Shown here: positions 48,980 to 61,933 of the stretch, piece by piece
Layout: every line of letters starts with the position of its first letter
Numbering within the stretch: position 1 is the first letter of the stretch
NCBI GenBank assembly: GCA_013399895.1
Contig: VXBA01001882.1
Location: forward strand, 930,254-994,253
DNA: 64,000 nucleotides
Direction of reading: 5' to 3'
Origin: Serilophus lunatus
Lineage: Eukaryota > Chordata > Aves > Passeriformes > Eurylaimidae
The notes under the pieces: model-generated
The model's input: only the letters and a program-made list of their open reading frames with translations
What the model was told of the DNA's origin: nothing
The model's database searches: none
Position numbers and translations under genes: made by a program

Positions 48980-49495
48980 ATTAGCTGACATGTATTCAGG
49001 TAGGCATGAACAGATGTAATTCATCCTTGGATGATTAAGGAAATAGACAAAATAAGCTCTGATTACTATATTTAAGAAGTCGTGAGAGACAGATAATAAC
49101 TTGAGGACTGGAAAAGGACTACCAACATTTCTATCTTCAATTTAAAGGGGAGAAAAGGGGACTTGGTGAAATACAGATCTAATCAGCCTAGTTTTAAATC
49201 TTGAAATACACTGAAAAACTTATTAAAGGCTCAGTTTGTGAATGCCCCAAAGATAACTAGGTGATAAAGGGTGACCAACATAGTAAGAAACTCTTTAGCT
49301 TCATTAAACAGCTTATTAGATAGGAACAAAAGAAAAATATATTATGTAGCTAATTTTAATAAGGTTTCTGACATTATCTAGCATGATGTTCCTCAAGGTA
49401 ATTTAATAAAAGTAAATACTAACTCCAAGATGAGTGAAGTATTATTTAAAAATTGGATTTCAAATTGGCTTTTACTTACGGTCTACTCTTAAAAT
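48980..49495 (+). mobile_element. Ancient CR1 element, start of reverse-transcriptase region
   Basis: Recognisable in order are CTGACATGTATTCAGGTAGG, GAGGACTGGAAAAGGACTAC, GGACTTGGTGAAATACAGAT, TAATCAGCCTAGTTTTAAAT, AACTAGGTGATAAAGGGTGA, and TTTAATAAGGTTTCTGAC, the degraded counterpart of the KAFD polymerase motif. Similarity fades after about 49490. No frame is open. The copy covers a CR1 section that overlaps the one at 44.2 kb only in part, so the two are independent insertions or a split one. Confidence 0.75.
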
Positions 49496-51501
49496 GTTAC
49501 ACACAGTCCTAAACACATCTAATCTGTTTTTCATTCTCAGGAATACATATTTGAAGAGGAGGCTGGGCATGAATTATGTTTCTTAGCTGACCTAGAAATT
49601 TCAAACATTCTGTGGAAATCCTAGCAGACACGATGCACTGTATTTTCTCTTTCTAGAAAATTAGGCACATCTTGGATGAAATATGGCAAACTATTTTAGA
49701 CTGATCTGATTTCATAAACCAATAATGCATTTAATCCCATTTTCCATATATCTCCATGTCTTAATTATTCTTCTCTTCCAAATTTGTTCAAAAGCTTTTC
49801 ATTATACTTAGGTCAAACTGACAGAGCTCTAGTTTTCAAGATTACATTTTGTCTTCTCTCAAATATCATTACCATAATGCTGTTCTCACTGCTGTACCAT
49901 CTTCAGCTTGACAGATTCAATACAATTCCTTGCTGCCAACTTGGAAACTTAATGTACTAGTTCTTTCCAGTATTATGCAGTGCACATTATTCTTTCCCTC
50001 TAGACTGATCATAAGAACTTTGCTTCCACCTAAAATGGGCAGGCACATTCATCACTCATTTTCTTAAAACTTCAGGGGAGATGACAGATGCTGGTGCCAA
50101 CCTTCCCTCCAAGGCCATGCTTCTCCTGATCTCTAACTTCTCCAGACATGAACTTAGCCCACACTGTGCAGTAATCAGGTTTCCTTTTAATCAAGAAAAT
50201 TCAGTTTGTCAAGAACCATGTCAGTGACTTCTTGCAGGCTGAACAACCACTGACATATAGCCCTCTAGAAGGTGGAAGCACCTCTCCCACGTGGTGCTCA
50301 GTCTGAATCAGCTCTCATGGATAACACAACCTGTGGGCTTTTTCATTCTCTGTTCTTTGTTCTTTCTTTGCTGTGCATCATCTTCATTTATAATATACAT
50401 TACCGCAGTCATCTCTTTTAACACTTCCAAAATATTTTGACTTCCCTCACTTAAAATATAACTTACCGAAGAATTCCTGCCAAAACACAGTTCATATATA
50501 ATACCAAGAGTATTCTCCCTTCTAAAACCTCTATTAACATCTTGGAAGAAGTTTTCTTCAAGAAAAAGGACTCTGATTATGCAGTTAGTACTGTCCTCTG
50601 CTGCTTGAGCCCTAAAATCCTAGGGTAGCTTTTTTTCTATAATTCCCAGTTTCTTGTTTAATCATGTACAAATTTTATTCCTCTGAATAAAGCAAACTGA
50701 AATTTTCCCAGTCACAGATGTGCCTGATTTACTACTACTTCCCTCTCTGTGCATTGTACTAATTCTAATCCCTAATTGTAATACATCATGTCACTAGAAA
50801 TTTTTTGCATGTAATTCTACAGCACTGATTCTACAGTCCTACAGTTTTCATTTTTTGTCAGAGCTAGACAGATTTTTAATCTCCTTATATAAGGAGATTA
50901 TATTTTTAGCATGAATTTATTGAAATTTTTCAAATAATATTGCTTTATATCTACAGGAATAATAATTAATTTATTATTTGCTTTCAAAGCAGCAGTCATG
51001 GAAAAGAATCGATCCTGGTTTCAGTGTTTTTTTAGGGATTGAGACCAAAATTCCATTTGATTCACAAAAAAGACCCAGTACCTTTCTGTGAGCCTTTAAC
51101 AGCCAAGGTCTTGGACCCACAAAGGATGGAGGGGCTGAAAAAAAAAAAAAAAGTGATTATTTAAGAGCACAGTTTCAAATCCATGAGCTGAGAATTCTGC
51201 ACTTAAAGGCTGCCTAACTCTGTAATCACCAAAGCTCCATCACACTTCAGGTTTTAATTTGTTAAGTTCCCTAGCACATGAAGCTCTGCCGCAGTTCATT
51301 TCCAGGATTATATCTTTCTTGACTAATTTGACCTCTTTGCTTCCCAATTTATGCCAATACACCAGATGGAGCACAAGAATGGTCTCACTTACTGGTCTCT
51401 TCTTGTGACCTCCATACTAAAAGGGAGCAGATGACTTTCTCTAAGAACATACAGATAGAAAGACCAGGTTATCACAGCACACTGCATTTCAATTGATGGG
51501 T
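49496..51501. other. Unique-looking AT-rich DNA
   Basis: No gene or dispersed repeat recognised. It holds the 24-bp palindrome at 50877-50900 and an A run near 51140. Confidence 0.5.
50877..50900. repeat. 24-bp perfect palindrome
   Basis: Two 12-base arms, TAATCTCCTTAT and its exact reverse complement, abut with no spacer. The symmetry stops sharply at both ends. Confidence 0.9.
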
Positions 51502-51712
51502 GATATTAGGAAGAAATTCTTCACACAAAGGGTGATCCACCGTTGGAATGGGCTGCCCAGGGAGGTGGTGGAGTCACCGACCCTGAAGGTGTTCAAGAGG
51601 AGGCTGGACGAGGCACTTGGTGCCATGATTTAGATGATGGGCTGTTAGATTATAGGTTGGACTGGATGATCTTTAAGGTCTCTTCCAAAATTGTTGATAC
51701 TGTGATACCGTG
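51502..51712 (+). mobile_element. CR1 3' end
   Basis: A clean CR1 terminus of about 210 bases: GATATTAGGAAGAAATTCTT, TTGGAATGGGCTGCCCAGGG, AGGTGGTGGAGTCACCGACC, TTCAAGAGGAGGCTGGACGA, GGTTGGACTGGATGATCTTT and a GATACTGTGATAC tail. It is the best-preserved CR1 copy in the window and belongs with the copy at 14.7 kb. A 64-codon frame within it (51543-51737) is the usual by-product. Confidence 0.95.
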
Positions 51713-52131
51713 GTGCACAGTCTTGAAACCTCTATAAGAGATGGGAATTTCCTAAATCAGAGCTTGCTACACTCCTGTAAAAAAATAATCCTACGTTGGA
51801 CTTTACTTTGGCAGAAGAAGGAATTAAACTTCGAGTTAAAAAATCTGTTGAAATGGGACATGATTCTGTCATATTTTGTGCAAACCACTGAAATTTGACC
51901 ACATCATCCAGGCTAACATAAGCATTAAAAATTATTCTAATAGGTGAAATAAAATTTTAACAAATTTTAAGGCTCTATTTGCCTTACCAGATTGCTTACA
52001 TCGGGTCAATGCACACTGTTCTGTGAAAAACAGGATGTTGTACAATCAAGAAGAAATTTAAAATAGGTAGATTGATGGCTAGGAGTTTCACTTGGAAAAG
52101 TGGAAAACTCTCAATCCACACACCTTGTCTA

Positions 52132-52190
52132 ATTTTTATTAATTTATTAATAAAAAATTAATAAATTATTATTTTATTAATTGTTTTATG
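52132..52190. repeat. AT-only inverted repeat
   Basis: An arm ATTAATTTATTAAT and its near-perfect reverse complement lie around an A-rich spacer, inside a longer AT-only run. Confidence 0.75.
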
Positions 52191-52962
52191 TCAAATATAT
52201 GATCAGTCCAAGGAATAGAGCCTTGATCAGGCCTGGAATAACTTGTATCGGAAACTCAGAATGATTGCAATATGTAATATATAATACAACATGAATAGCT
52301 AAATGAAGAAGAAAAACTGACTTCAAAATGGAAAATGCAAGTCTTCCGTAGCCTCTTCAGACATATCTGACTGTCACTTTTATTTCAAACCCAGGGCCAA
52401 GCTCATTAGTAGTGGAAGGCACTAGAATGAAACTGCTCATGCCTGATCCCAGTGGCTGAAGCAGGCCATTCCCAGGAGCTGGATAGTCATACACCATGGC
52501 ATCAAAAACTGCCTTGTCCCCAGAGCAGAAAGACACAGCAATCCAATCTGCTATGATCTCAAAACAGCAGTTTTAAATACAGAAAATTGAAATTCTAATG
52601 GATTTCAGATAATTGCAAAATATGCCACACCTACTCTGAATTTGAGTGCTGAAGTTTATTTACTCCACATCTGAATAGAAGGCAACATAAGCAAATAATA
52701 GCCCCTGTTGCTATTCTATGTGAGACATTTGAGAAGAGTTTGAGAAGATAAGGATTTATGTTCATCTCTGAGTTTTCAGAGCCAAAAGCAGTGTAGAAAT
52801 GAAGTCTAGAGATACTCATGCACAGAATATATTAGGCAACCTGCAGTCTGGAACGTGTAAAGGAATCTAAGGGAAGAAGATTCAGGGAAAGTATACACTC
52901 TCTCTATGTGGGCTTATGAAGTGGCACATACGTAAGTTTTGTTCAACTGCCTCGATTTATTT

Positions 52963-53035
52963 CTTTGTTCTCTTCTCTCTCTTTTTTTTTTTTTTTTTTT
53001 TCTATTTTCTCTCCCTTTTTTTCTTCTTTTCTTCA
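52963..53035. repeat. Polypyrimidine tract
   Basis: About 70 bases of almost only C and T, with a core of roughly 20 consecutive T. Confidence 0.85.
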
Positions 53036-53738
53036 GTATATCACACTTAGAAAGAAAGAAAGCTTTGGAGAGAATAGCTCTTCTATAGGGCAGAGTGGCT
53101 CTAAAAACATTAATCACTTTGGACGTGGTTCATGGGTGGGATAGTGTCATGCTCTCAGAGAAGGCAGAGAGCAAGTTGCATGGGCAGAAAATGTTGTATC
53201 TTCCTGGCCCTCCAAGTAACAGCAAGTTATACAGAAGCAATTACTGTTAACCAACTATCTGATTGCCTTCAAGGATGCATTGGGTGAACAGACTAATATG
53301 GTTCTCTGATATGTGAGAAGAAAATAATAGATTTGTGTAGAGACATTATATCACTGGTTTAGCAGCAGTTAACCACTAAATATTTTGTCTATTCAAGCTA
53401 TAGAAATTGAAGAAGAGCTAAAGAAAGGAGACTGTTCAAGATGATTGAAGGTTTGAAAAACATTACCTGCAATGAAGTTTTCAAAGGTCTGAATCCATTA
53501 TGTTTAAAAAAAAAAATGGTTTGATTATGGGCTGTAAACTCTAATTCGGGTAACAGTCTGATTGTAGCTGGCTCATCAACCTTGCATATAAAGATAAAAG
53601 AAGATTCAATGACTGCAAATTAAAGCAAAGAAAGTTCAGATTCAGAAATAAAAGGTGAGAATTTTAAGAAAAGGTGTAATTAACCACTAAGATAACCTAA
53701 TAAGATTAACGTTAGGTATATAGTTAGCTTGTTGGTCT

Positions 53739-53785
53739 GCTTTTTTCTTTTTTTTTCTTCTTTTTCTTTCTGTTTTTCTTTTTAA
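53739..53785. repeat. Polypyrimidine tract
   Basis: A T-rich run with scattered C, similar to the one at 53.0 kb but shorter. Confidence 0.8.
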
Positions 53786-53856
53786 TAAAAGGAATATTTA
53801 ATTCAAGCAAATTTATTCTGGAAAGCCTTATGTCATGTATTATTCAAAAGTATAGA

Positions 53857-53889
53857 ATAGATGATGGTGATGATGATAATAATAATACA
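53857..53889. repeat. GAT/AAT trinucleotide microsatellite
   Basis: A short degenerate run of GAT, GGT and AAT units. Confidence 0.8.
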
Positions 53890-55160
53890 GAGCTAACATC
53901 TATTCTGAGCGGAAGCCTGAGTTTATTTAATCCACAATTATGCTGCCAGTGGCTTTATTTCATTGCTGCTTTTGATTATATCAAAAATTCTTTCACCACA
54001 CCAAATTTACTGGCAAAATAAGCATACACAAACCTTAGCTGAAGTGAAATATATTCTCTCTGAAATAATCAAAAGACAACTTGCTGAGTATTATTGTAAT
54101 CCTGCCCTTTTTTATTCTGTTTTCACAGCAGTGTACCAAGCTCATGAAAGGGGTCTGGTCAAAGACAACACTGCAGGAATAACAGGTTTGTTGGATCTTT
54201 GAAGCCAGATTTTCACACTCCTGTCTTCAATGCACCTTCGCAAATAGTTTAACTGGCACAACTAAAAGCACAGCTGATTGTGCCAGAACAGCATGATAGT
54301 CAAACCTGGCTTTGGCAGAGGGGAATGGGAACTTTTTTTAAAGACAGTTTTGCCACCAAAAACTGTATCTCGCATAACTACTGCCTAGAGCATGATACTG
54401 GGCAGAAGAGGACAATACTGGTACATCAACCCTTTGTTGCCAAGATTGTTGAGATAGTAGACTTTTGTAATGTTGTGCATTTGAAATGTTTTTCTTGTAT
54501 TTTTAAACGAAGAGTAAGAGCTGAACTGCTTTTACCACAGGACAGTTTTGATGTAAACCACAACCCCACATTTCATTTGCTAATAGCTATACCTCGCATT
54601 TCCAGTCTTTGAAGGAAATAATAGACAGTTTTAATGGCATTCTTCTTTTTGAAATTCAGCCTGTCCCATATGCTCTGCATTACAGCCAACAGTCATCATG
54701 GCGGGAAAGCATGACTGTATTTTTTTTAGTATTGAAGGCTCAGTGAGCTGCTGACTCAGAATCACTTTGCTTGAAAACTTGCCTTCCTCACACATTAGTC
54801 CTTTGCTTAGACCACTAGAGCCATTTAAAGAATATTTGATTTGCCACATGGCAGCATGAATTGTGAGTAATATTCCCATAGTACTTACACTTACATGGTT
54901 CAAAATAGCATGTATATACATTTATATCTTAAGAATATAATTTATTTTTAGCATACAGCCCAGAGCATTTTTAATGCCCACATTTCATATTGCATTTGTC
55001 TTTGATTTCTGCTCTGGAGAATCCCTAGTTAATGCAAAGTGCATCTAACATATTTTTTTTAGCATTTTTGAACTGACATGCTATTTTTAGACCAGATTAG
55101 TTATTCCCTCATCTAGCTACTATATTTTGATCTGTTGCTAACAGGCCTCAAGCCAGCTTT
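53890..55160. other. Repeat-free stretch resembling conserved non-coding DNA
   Basis: No LINE, LTR or microsatellite interrupts these 1.3 kb. The text has the mixed, non-repetitive character of conserved elements, including words such as TAGTTAATGCAAAGTGC, CATTTTTAATGCCCACATTT and GGCAGCATGAATTGTG. A 110-codon plus frame (54280-54612) lies inside but shows no motif and no convincing start. Conservation cannot be judged from one sequence. Confidence 0.3.
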
Positions 55161-58100
55161 AATATGTCATGTCCTGAAAAGAAAGAAGAAAGAAACAGAC
55201 AAGGAAGACACAGATGTATATTTGTACCTGTAAAATACATGCAAGGTAAAGAAACTCACCTGAAAATGCCCATAAGCTTCCAGGTAGATAGTGAGGTAGC
55301 CAAAAAGCCATCCTTAACTTCTCGTAAAGCTTTGTCATTTTAAGGACCTGCCAGAACCAGCAGCCCCATCATTACCCCTGACTGTGGTGTATTACTCCAA
55401 CTTTCTCATTGGTGATCACCCAAGTTTCTGTAACTGACGTGGAAGCAATATCTTGATTCTGTTTAGTCCTTCACCCTGTTGGGATCAGCTGGATAAGGTT
55501 CCTGCTTTGTTGGCTGGGCAACTGCTGGTACTGCCACAAGGGAGTGTGGGAACGTACGTATGAGAGGGACAGAGTTTTGAAAGAATTTTTTCCATCTGCC
55601 TAGCCAGCAGGTTCACACCTTTTCCATGTGTATTAAATGCTTTTCTACTAAGAAATTAGAATATATTCAGTCTGTATAAGCTGATGCAAAATCACTAGCT
55701 AAACCCACCAATATTATTAAAAAGCATCTACTAGGTTTTATAACAGATGGTTTTATTTTTAAAACCAAACTGCCGTGGCAATTTTCTCTTGCACAAAGCT
55801 GACTTTAACAGTGCCAAATCCAGCAGTTTCTCCATTCATTCCCTCCTCATCACTGTAACCCTCTAGCCCTGCAGTACAACATTGCCACTGCTAAACTAGA
55901 GGCCATAAGGACTGAGGCTTTCTAGGGCTGCTCTGTCTCCACTTTCCTTGACCTCTCTGCATCTCTAAGATGTCTATGGCTAATTTGTTCTAGTTTTATC
56001 TTCGTGTGGTAAGACCATGATTTTATATAGATAGCTGTAACAAGCAGTTACTCCACATAGAATGAGATATTTATGCAACAATGTCATTTAGAGAAATACA
56101 ATCCTGCTATACACAGCAAAGGTCTGGGGAAGTGGAGGATGCAGCATAGAAGAGTGCAAGTCTGGAATGCTAAAAGTGGGCACAGGCTGGCACTGGGGGG
56201 CCCACAGACAAAAATCAACTACCAGCAGGCAAAGAAATGCAGATCAGGAGCTGTAAAGATATAAGGGTCATTAATGGCTTTACATATCTGGAAGGGGGAA
56301 GATGCTTTAATTGCTTTGGTAGTGAATAACCTCTTGTTATAGGAAAAGGATTTTCAACAGGAAAACATCACCAGAAAAAAAATTATAATTTTTTTTTTAT
56401 GAACTTCATATTTCCATCTCTTTGCAAAATAAAGATTAACAAAATTAGAGAATTTTTCCCCATTTTTTGTTGAGCTAGAATTTTTCAATTATTTAGAGAA
56501 ATAGGTTTTGCAATTTTTCAATAATATTCATTATCTTGTGAAGTTGTGTATCATATATCTTTATTATATTTCTACATGAAATATTCTTGATATTTTTCAA
56601 TACCTACTCTTTAGTAAACATGTCAAAATCAGCTTTTTGGGAGAGAAACAACAGAACTTTATGAACTTCATGAGGTCTTGGAACAGTTTGATTAAGTCTA
56701 TTGTAACTGAGACGACTAAACCATTAGTTTACAAATTGATGTTTATTAGTTCTGAAATATCCATTAATTTGTTCCAATTAAAAATAAATAAATTTCTTTG
56801 TGAAGTTCACACAATTCTTTCCAAACTGTAGTTTAGACTTTCTTCTCTTTGGATTTCTGGACTTTGGCTTCTACATCTGTTGTTCAAGATCTTCCTTGAC
56901 TAGTAGAAAATATTTCTTAGGCTTCTCTTAAACTCTTGATTATGCTATTGATTACAAAGTATTCTTGACTCCACCTTAACTAGGTAACTAAAAAATTCTC
57001 AGTTTAAGCATGTGAAATAGTTCATTAAATGCAACTCTTCAGTGTTAATCAGTACTTAAAAGCTTGGGTGAACGTAGCCTTAGCAAATGTTTCTTCTCTC
57101 AGAGCAGCTCAAACAATACTTCTCTTAGTAAATTATGTCCTCTTAACTGATTAATCTACTTCATGTTCCCTTCCAAGAGAAGAGTGTTACCTTTTGATTT
57201 AGAACTAGTTCTTAGTAGTTGGACTACAAAACCTGCTCATTTGAAGAAGTAATTTATGTGTATGTCATGAAATGGGATATTTATTATTAGGTTTAAAATG
57301 TTTCATTAGAGGTACAGCTTGTTCCAAGGAAAAATAAAATAAAATAGTCACTGTAACACTGAGTACTGTAATGTCCTGAAGTTTATGTTCTTTCACTCCT
57401 TAACCTCAGAAAAATTCCAAGTGGTGCCAACAGCAAGAATTGTGCCAGTGAAGAGCCACCCAAGCACAACAGGACCAACAGGAGATAGAAGTATCTCATA
57501 AATCCCATCTGCCCTCAGAGCACCCTACAAAGTCCCTACTTTGATACCTAACTCAGCTCCAACCAGAGCTACTCTCTACTTGTTACTAACTGACACGTGA
57601 CATCAGTCACCCTTCAGTATGAGTTGGTGAAATACCTGAATAATAAATTGTTATACTTGAGTGAGCATGCACTGTCCTAGCTCTGATGAGTGTCCGGGAA
57701 ATGAATAATTGTCCACCACTGCAAATCTTGCACTAGGCCATGTGGCACTTAGTTCTGCGCATGTACAGCCATTCCTACCTTCATGTAAAGCACTCAGAGA
57801 GGAAGTAACTTCCATGCTTTGCCCTTCTGAATAGGACAGTTCCACTCTTCCCCACAGTCTGAGGTGCAGAAGAAATTCTGCTCTACCTGTTAAAACTGTA
57901 AGGGCAATTCTTCTTTCAGTGTCTCAGACTAAATTAGATCATGAATCTCTGTATGTATAATCTAGATATGCATCTGCCTCAGACATAATTTCTGTCTTTT
58001 CTTCCAGAAGGAATGGTTGGACTCAACAGCAATCATTTTCCTGTACGTATCTATTTGTGGGCCTGAAAGTGCAGCCTAAAGATGCTCTTATTCCTTCTCT

Positions 58101-61028
58101 TAGCTCTTGGCCCATCCTATCTATAGAAGATATTGTGATGTTCTTGTCATGTAACATGGCATGTAATCATTTCTTCATTTTGTATGAGAATTTTTGCACT
58201 CTTAAATCTAGTACAAACAAACAGGAACTTTACAAATTCAAAATTGCTTTCAAGGAAAAATTTCTAATTAGGAGAAATAATGTTATAGTATATTTAGGGT
58301 CTCACAACCATACATCTGACATATGGATTAAAATGTAACAGTTTTAAATCCCCAGATCACAGAAGAGCAATACAGGAATTACCCAAGATATTGTATTTAA
58401 ATTCTTTACTGAGTCAGATTGCATAAGGGTCTAGAAGTAACAGTAATTTATTATTAGAATTATAAATATTTGCACATGACATGTAAGGTCTCAGTACCAC
58501 ACAGATAGGAATATTGATTTGCTTCTTGTGCTGAATGCTAATAAACTTTATTCATTCTAAGAAAGTTCCTAAACATTTTCAATGATCATATGTGAACACT
58601 GTTAACTATAGTTTGCCTTTCAGTAAAAGGATAATCTTACTTTTAAAAGTTTAAGACACTGTTATGAGCCATGAGTATCTATCTATGTATTAGCATTTGA
58701 AGATCTACCTCTTTTAATCTGCTCAGCATAATGAAAATATTTCTACTTCTACTGAAATCAGTTTCAGCAACCTTCAAACCAGGCTCTGATAATGTTCATT
58801 TTGTATCACTATTAAAAGATGGGGTTTAATATGATACACCTGCACTCAAGTATTTGCATCATGCCTGTAATGCAGTGATGGTCACTAGTACTTAAGGTTT
58901 TCATTGAAACCGCTAATTTTAATGATGCAGCTTATAGGCTATAAATTAGGCTTTTCTTTGTGTCTAAACAATTTGAGCTGTAAAAGAGTGGCTGGATCTG
59001 CATTTCTGGAATTCCTTTAATATCATAGTAATTTGAACTAATTATTATATCAAATGTTATTTTGCACTTCTGCAATTCCTTGTATAGAAATGCTGCAGTG
59101 TGCCATAGAAAAAATGTTATACTCAAAAATGACCCATTATTGTCCATCACTAATCATTACTGGTGAAAATTCAGTCATATGGGTCATAAGATCATATGTA
59201 TCTGTCCAATGAATAAAGCAAAATTTTCAAATGATTTCCAACTCTATGCATAGATGAGGTTTGATTCTTGAGGTTACTGAACAACCCTATCTTAAAGTAT
59301 ACTTTTTTCGATTCCTCTGGAAAATCAAGGTGAAAAATGTGAGCATTTTCACCTAAGTGACATCCCAAAGACCATCAGGGAATGTCATGGTGTTGATAGT
59401 ACAATCCAGAACTTCACAATTCTGTTTTTGCCATCAGTTATCATGGACTTTAACAGGTATTGCATTCACTTTTCTCAATGCTACTTTTTCTGAATGCATT
59501 TTCAGAATGGGAATCATAAAAATTGCTAACTTTTTCATATGAATTTGGTTTTGTTTCTTATTTTAAGATAGATTTTCAGATCTTAAGACTGCATCTTCCC
59601 CCAACAAATTGTAAACTTCAGTGTATGCAAAATGCCAATACATTTCTTTTCTAATTTTCCTTTCAGCTTGGAAAATATAATTGATACTAACATTGAATCA
59701 CTCACCCTGCTGAACTACTTTTAAAATCTCTGAAAGCCTTAGTGGTAATTTCATATTCTGATCATCAGCATTAATTACTGTTCAATTGACCAGAGAAAAT
59801 AAAGATCTTGATATACTCTCATGCAGAAGATGACTAAAAGCCTCTTTCAACATATTATTCATAAGTGTAGTATCTATCTCTATTAGGATTCCTAGAACAT
59901 GATGCAATCACAGAAAAAAATCGACTACTGACTGAAATAGTAACATTTCCTCTATCATGATGCCAAACGTGAATACTCTCAACAGGGATAGGTTTGCTTT
60001 TTTTAAGTAGCTCCTATGAGGATGAATTGTTATTATTTTTTTCACCTGATTGTTTGCACAGCACAGAACAAAATCCAAAGCTCATGGGAGATATTTTTTC
60101 TATAACTTCCCATTATCAGTAACGAACATGAATAAATCTCTTGTCTGCATTACTAAAAGAAAGTCAGGAGGTACATAACCATGGAAACACAATTTCCAAC
60201 CCCCTCAAGCACATGACTACTCTAAGCCATGATAGACAAAGCCCTGGCAGCAAGAGCATGTGGTCCATTGGATCCGCTGACAATCTAGGCATCAGATTTT
60301 GTTTGAACTTATATACAGTGGTGTTTTTTATAATGAAATGTAGCTTTTCAAAGGAAAACACAAACATCTAAAAGGACAAAGCAGTTTTTCCATTAACTCA
60401 AATGAGTTCCCTGTGCATTTACTATTATTGTTAAATTTTGGGTTATGCTAGTGCCTGCAGACCTGACCACAGAACTCTTTTGTTTTGTGCATTTGAACAA
60501 GCACTCAGTGAGAGAAAGTTCTGGTCCTAAGGAGCTTACATGGGTTACAAATAAAATAGTCAAAGTGCACAGATAGAAAAAAATCCCTCTTTTGGCGATG
60601 TCTTCAAACACAAATTATAATCACACCATCAGCAAACCAAGGTGCTTTACTGAGTGAATGCCTAAGATTCCTAAGGATGAACCGAAAACCTGCCTTGGTT
60701 TTAAAAGCTGAATCTCCACTTCCCATGTACCACTGTTGCCTCAGCAACAAAACCTTACTATCATCCTCAAAAAGAAGTGTGTCGCCTGTTCAGCTGATCA
60801 GGTGCTTTTCACAAGAACACATTTCACTACAAATTTAAAAACTGTCACTCTTTTTGCTCCTCCATGAGGGAAGACTACAACCAAAGATTTTCACAAATGT
60901 CTTGAAAACAGCTGTTATCTTCCCAAGCCAGGTACTCAGGATGATGACAGAAAAGGTGTTAAAGTTATTATTGCAACATATCTACTATTGTTAAACCTGC
61001 TATTTTACCATTTTACTTCTTAGAAAGT
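55161..61028. other. Unique-looking AT-rich DNA
   Basis: I recognise no gene or repeat family. The longest frame is 93 codons (58057-58338, plus), without motif. On the minus strand near 60900 a short stretch reads EYLAWEDNSCFQDICENLW, which looks faintly coding and may belong with the minus-strand candidates further right. Confidence 0.45.
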
Positions 61029-61328
61029 TCAGCTTCCACTAGGTGTTATTATTCCTGACAGACCACCCTCTGAAGCTCCAGGATGAGGACATCTTGCATA
61101 CCTAAAACTAGAGAGATAATCTTGTATAGGTGTAGTTTCAAAGTTTTTTACTCCTGTTGAAGCAATTCCTAATGTGCTCAACACAACAAAATCATCTTTG
61201 AATTCTAAGAGCTCTGTAGACCTAGCACACCCCAAATTTTGTGAGGGACTGCACCATACAGCCCTGCTGCTGGGGGCACTGAATGGAGATGCCATACACA
61301 CACTCACTGCTTTGGGAAGGTGGGACAT
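61029..61328 (-). CDS. Open frame with coding-like codons, unassigned
   Basis: A 99-codon minus-strand frame. Its later half (STELLEFKDDFVVLSTLG then IASTGVKNFETTPIQDYLSS) uses codons in a way that looks protein-like, and a possible splice donor TTAG|GTATGC follows the LSSF segment. No domain is recognised. It lies downstream of the two minus-strand candidate exons at 61.5-62.0 kb but cannot be joined to them directly, since the upstream candidate ends in a stop. It may be a pseudogene piece or chance. Confidence 0.15.
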   Translation of the reverse strand: MSHLPKAVSVCMASPFSAPSSRAVWCSPSQNLGCARSTELLEFKDDFVVLSTLGIASTGVKNFETTPIQDYLSSFRYARCPHPGASEGGLSGIITPSGS

Positions 61329-61468
61329 CCAGAGGCAAGCTCAAACTCCAGCAAGACCACTTTTTGTCAACTGTTAAAAACCCCACTCTTTTTTAACTCC
61401 TGAACACACCTTCAGCATTCTTAACAAGCACAGATTGCACAGTATGCATAATATTTATCAAGTAATCT

Positions 61469-61822
61469 TCAAAGACGTTGGAAAAGTTTCTCTTTGGGTA
61501 AAGAAAAGAACTGCACATGACGCTGGATAATCATATAGCTTCCAGCAGTTTCAATAGGGTTTAGTACTGCAGTGGTGTGAGCATACACAAACCAGAGCAA
61601 AATATTGACACTATTGTTTTGAGCAGAAACATCCCAGCAGTACCCAAGCACTCCTGTAGGCTTCAGAGGAGGAGGCGATTTTGAGGACTGGGAGATACTG
61701 TTTCCCAAGTCTGATCTGCTTTCTATGCTGTGAGGAGTGAAAGGCAGAGTGATCCAAATTATCAGCTGCAGGATTGTTTCATCATCAGGGTCCTGTAAGG
61801 TGATGTCCTCCTCAAAATCTGG
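61469..61822 (-). CDS. Candidate terminal exon, unassigned protein
   Basis: Minus-strand frame of 117 codons plus a TGA stop, beginning after CTTTAG at 61823-61828, which could be a weak splice acceptor. It reads PDFEEDITLQDPDDETILQL, continues through a hydrophobic IIWITLPF, a serine/proline-rich middle (SSKSPPPLKP), a second hydrophobic stretch (NILLWFVYAHTTAVL) and ends FSLPKEKLFQRL. Codon choice looks coding. It joins in phase 0 to the 90-base candidate exon upstream through a 111-base intron, which is short but possible in birds. I recognise no family. The weak pyrimidine tract before the acceptor argues against it, and a chance open frame of this length is possible. Confidence 0.25.
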   Translation of the reverse strand, partial: PDFEEDITLQDPDDETILQLIIWITLPFTPHSIESRSDLGNSISQSSKSPPPLKPTGVLGYCWDVSAQNNSVNILLWFVYAHTTAVLNPIETAGSYMIIQRHVQFFSLPKEKLFQRL

Positions 61823-61933
61823 CTAAAGCTCTGCTTCCTGGGATGTACTTATATGTATGTGCTTGCTGGGCACATCCCTTCCAAGCAGAATCCTGCTCGC
61901 CCACAGAATTTCCTAACATAACTATTATCTCAC

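Larger units (their letters stand above)
51713..53738. other. AT-rich DNA with simple repeats
   Basis: No gene recognised. It holds an AT inverted repeat near 52150 and a pyrimidine tract near 53000. Confidence 0.5.

Noticed and set aside
54280..54612. 110-codon plus-strand frame
   Set aside because: No motif, and its translation is not biased toward any known fold. The length is within chance for 64 kb.
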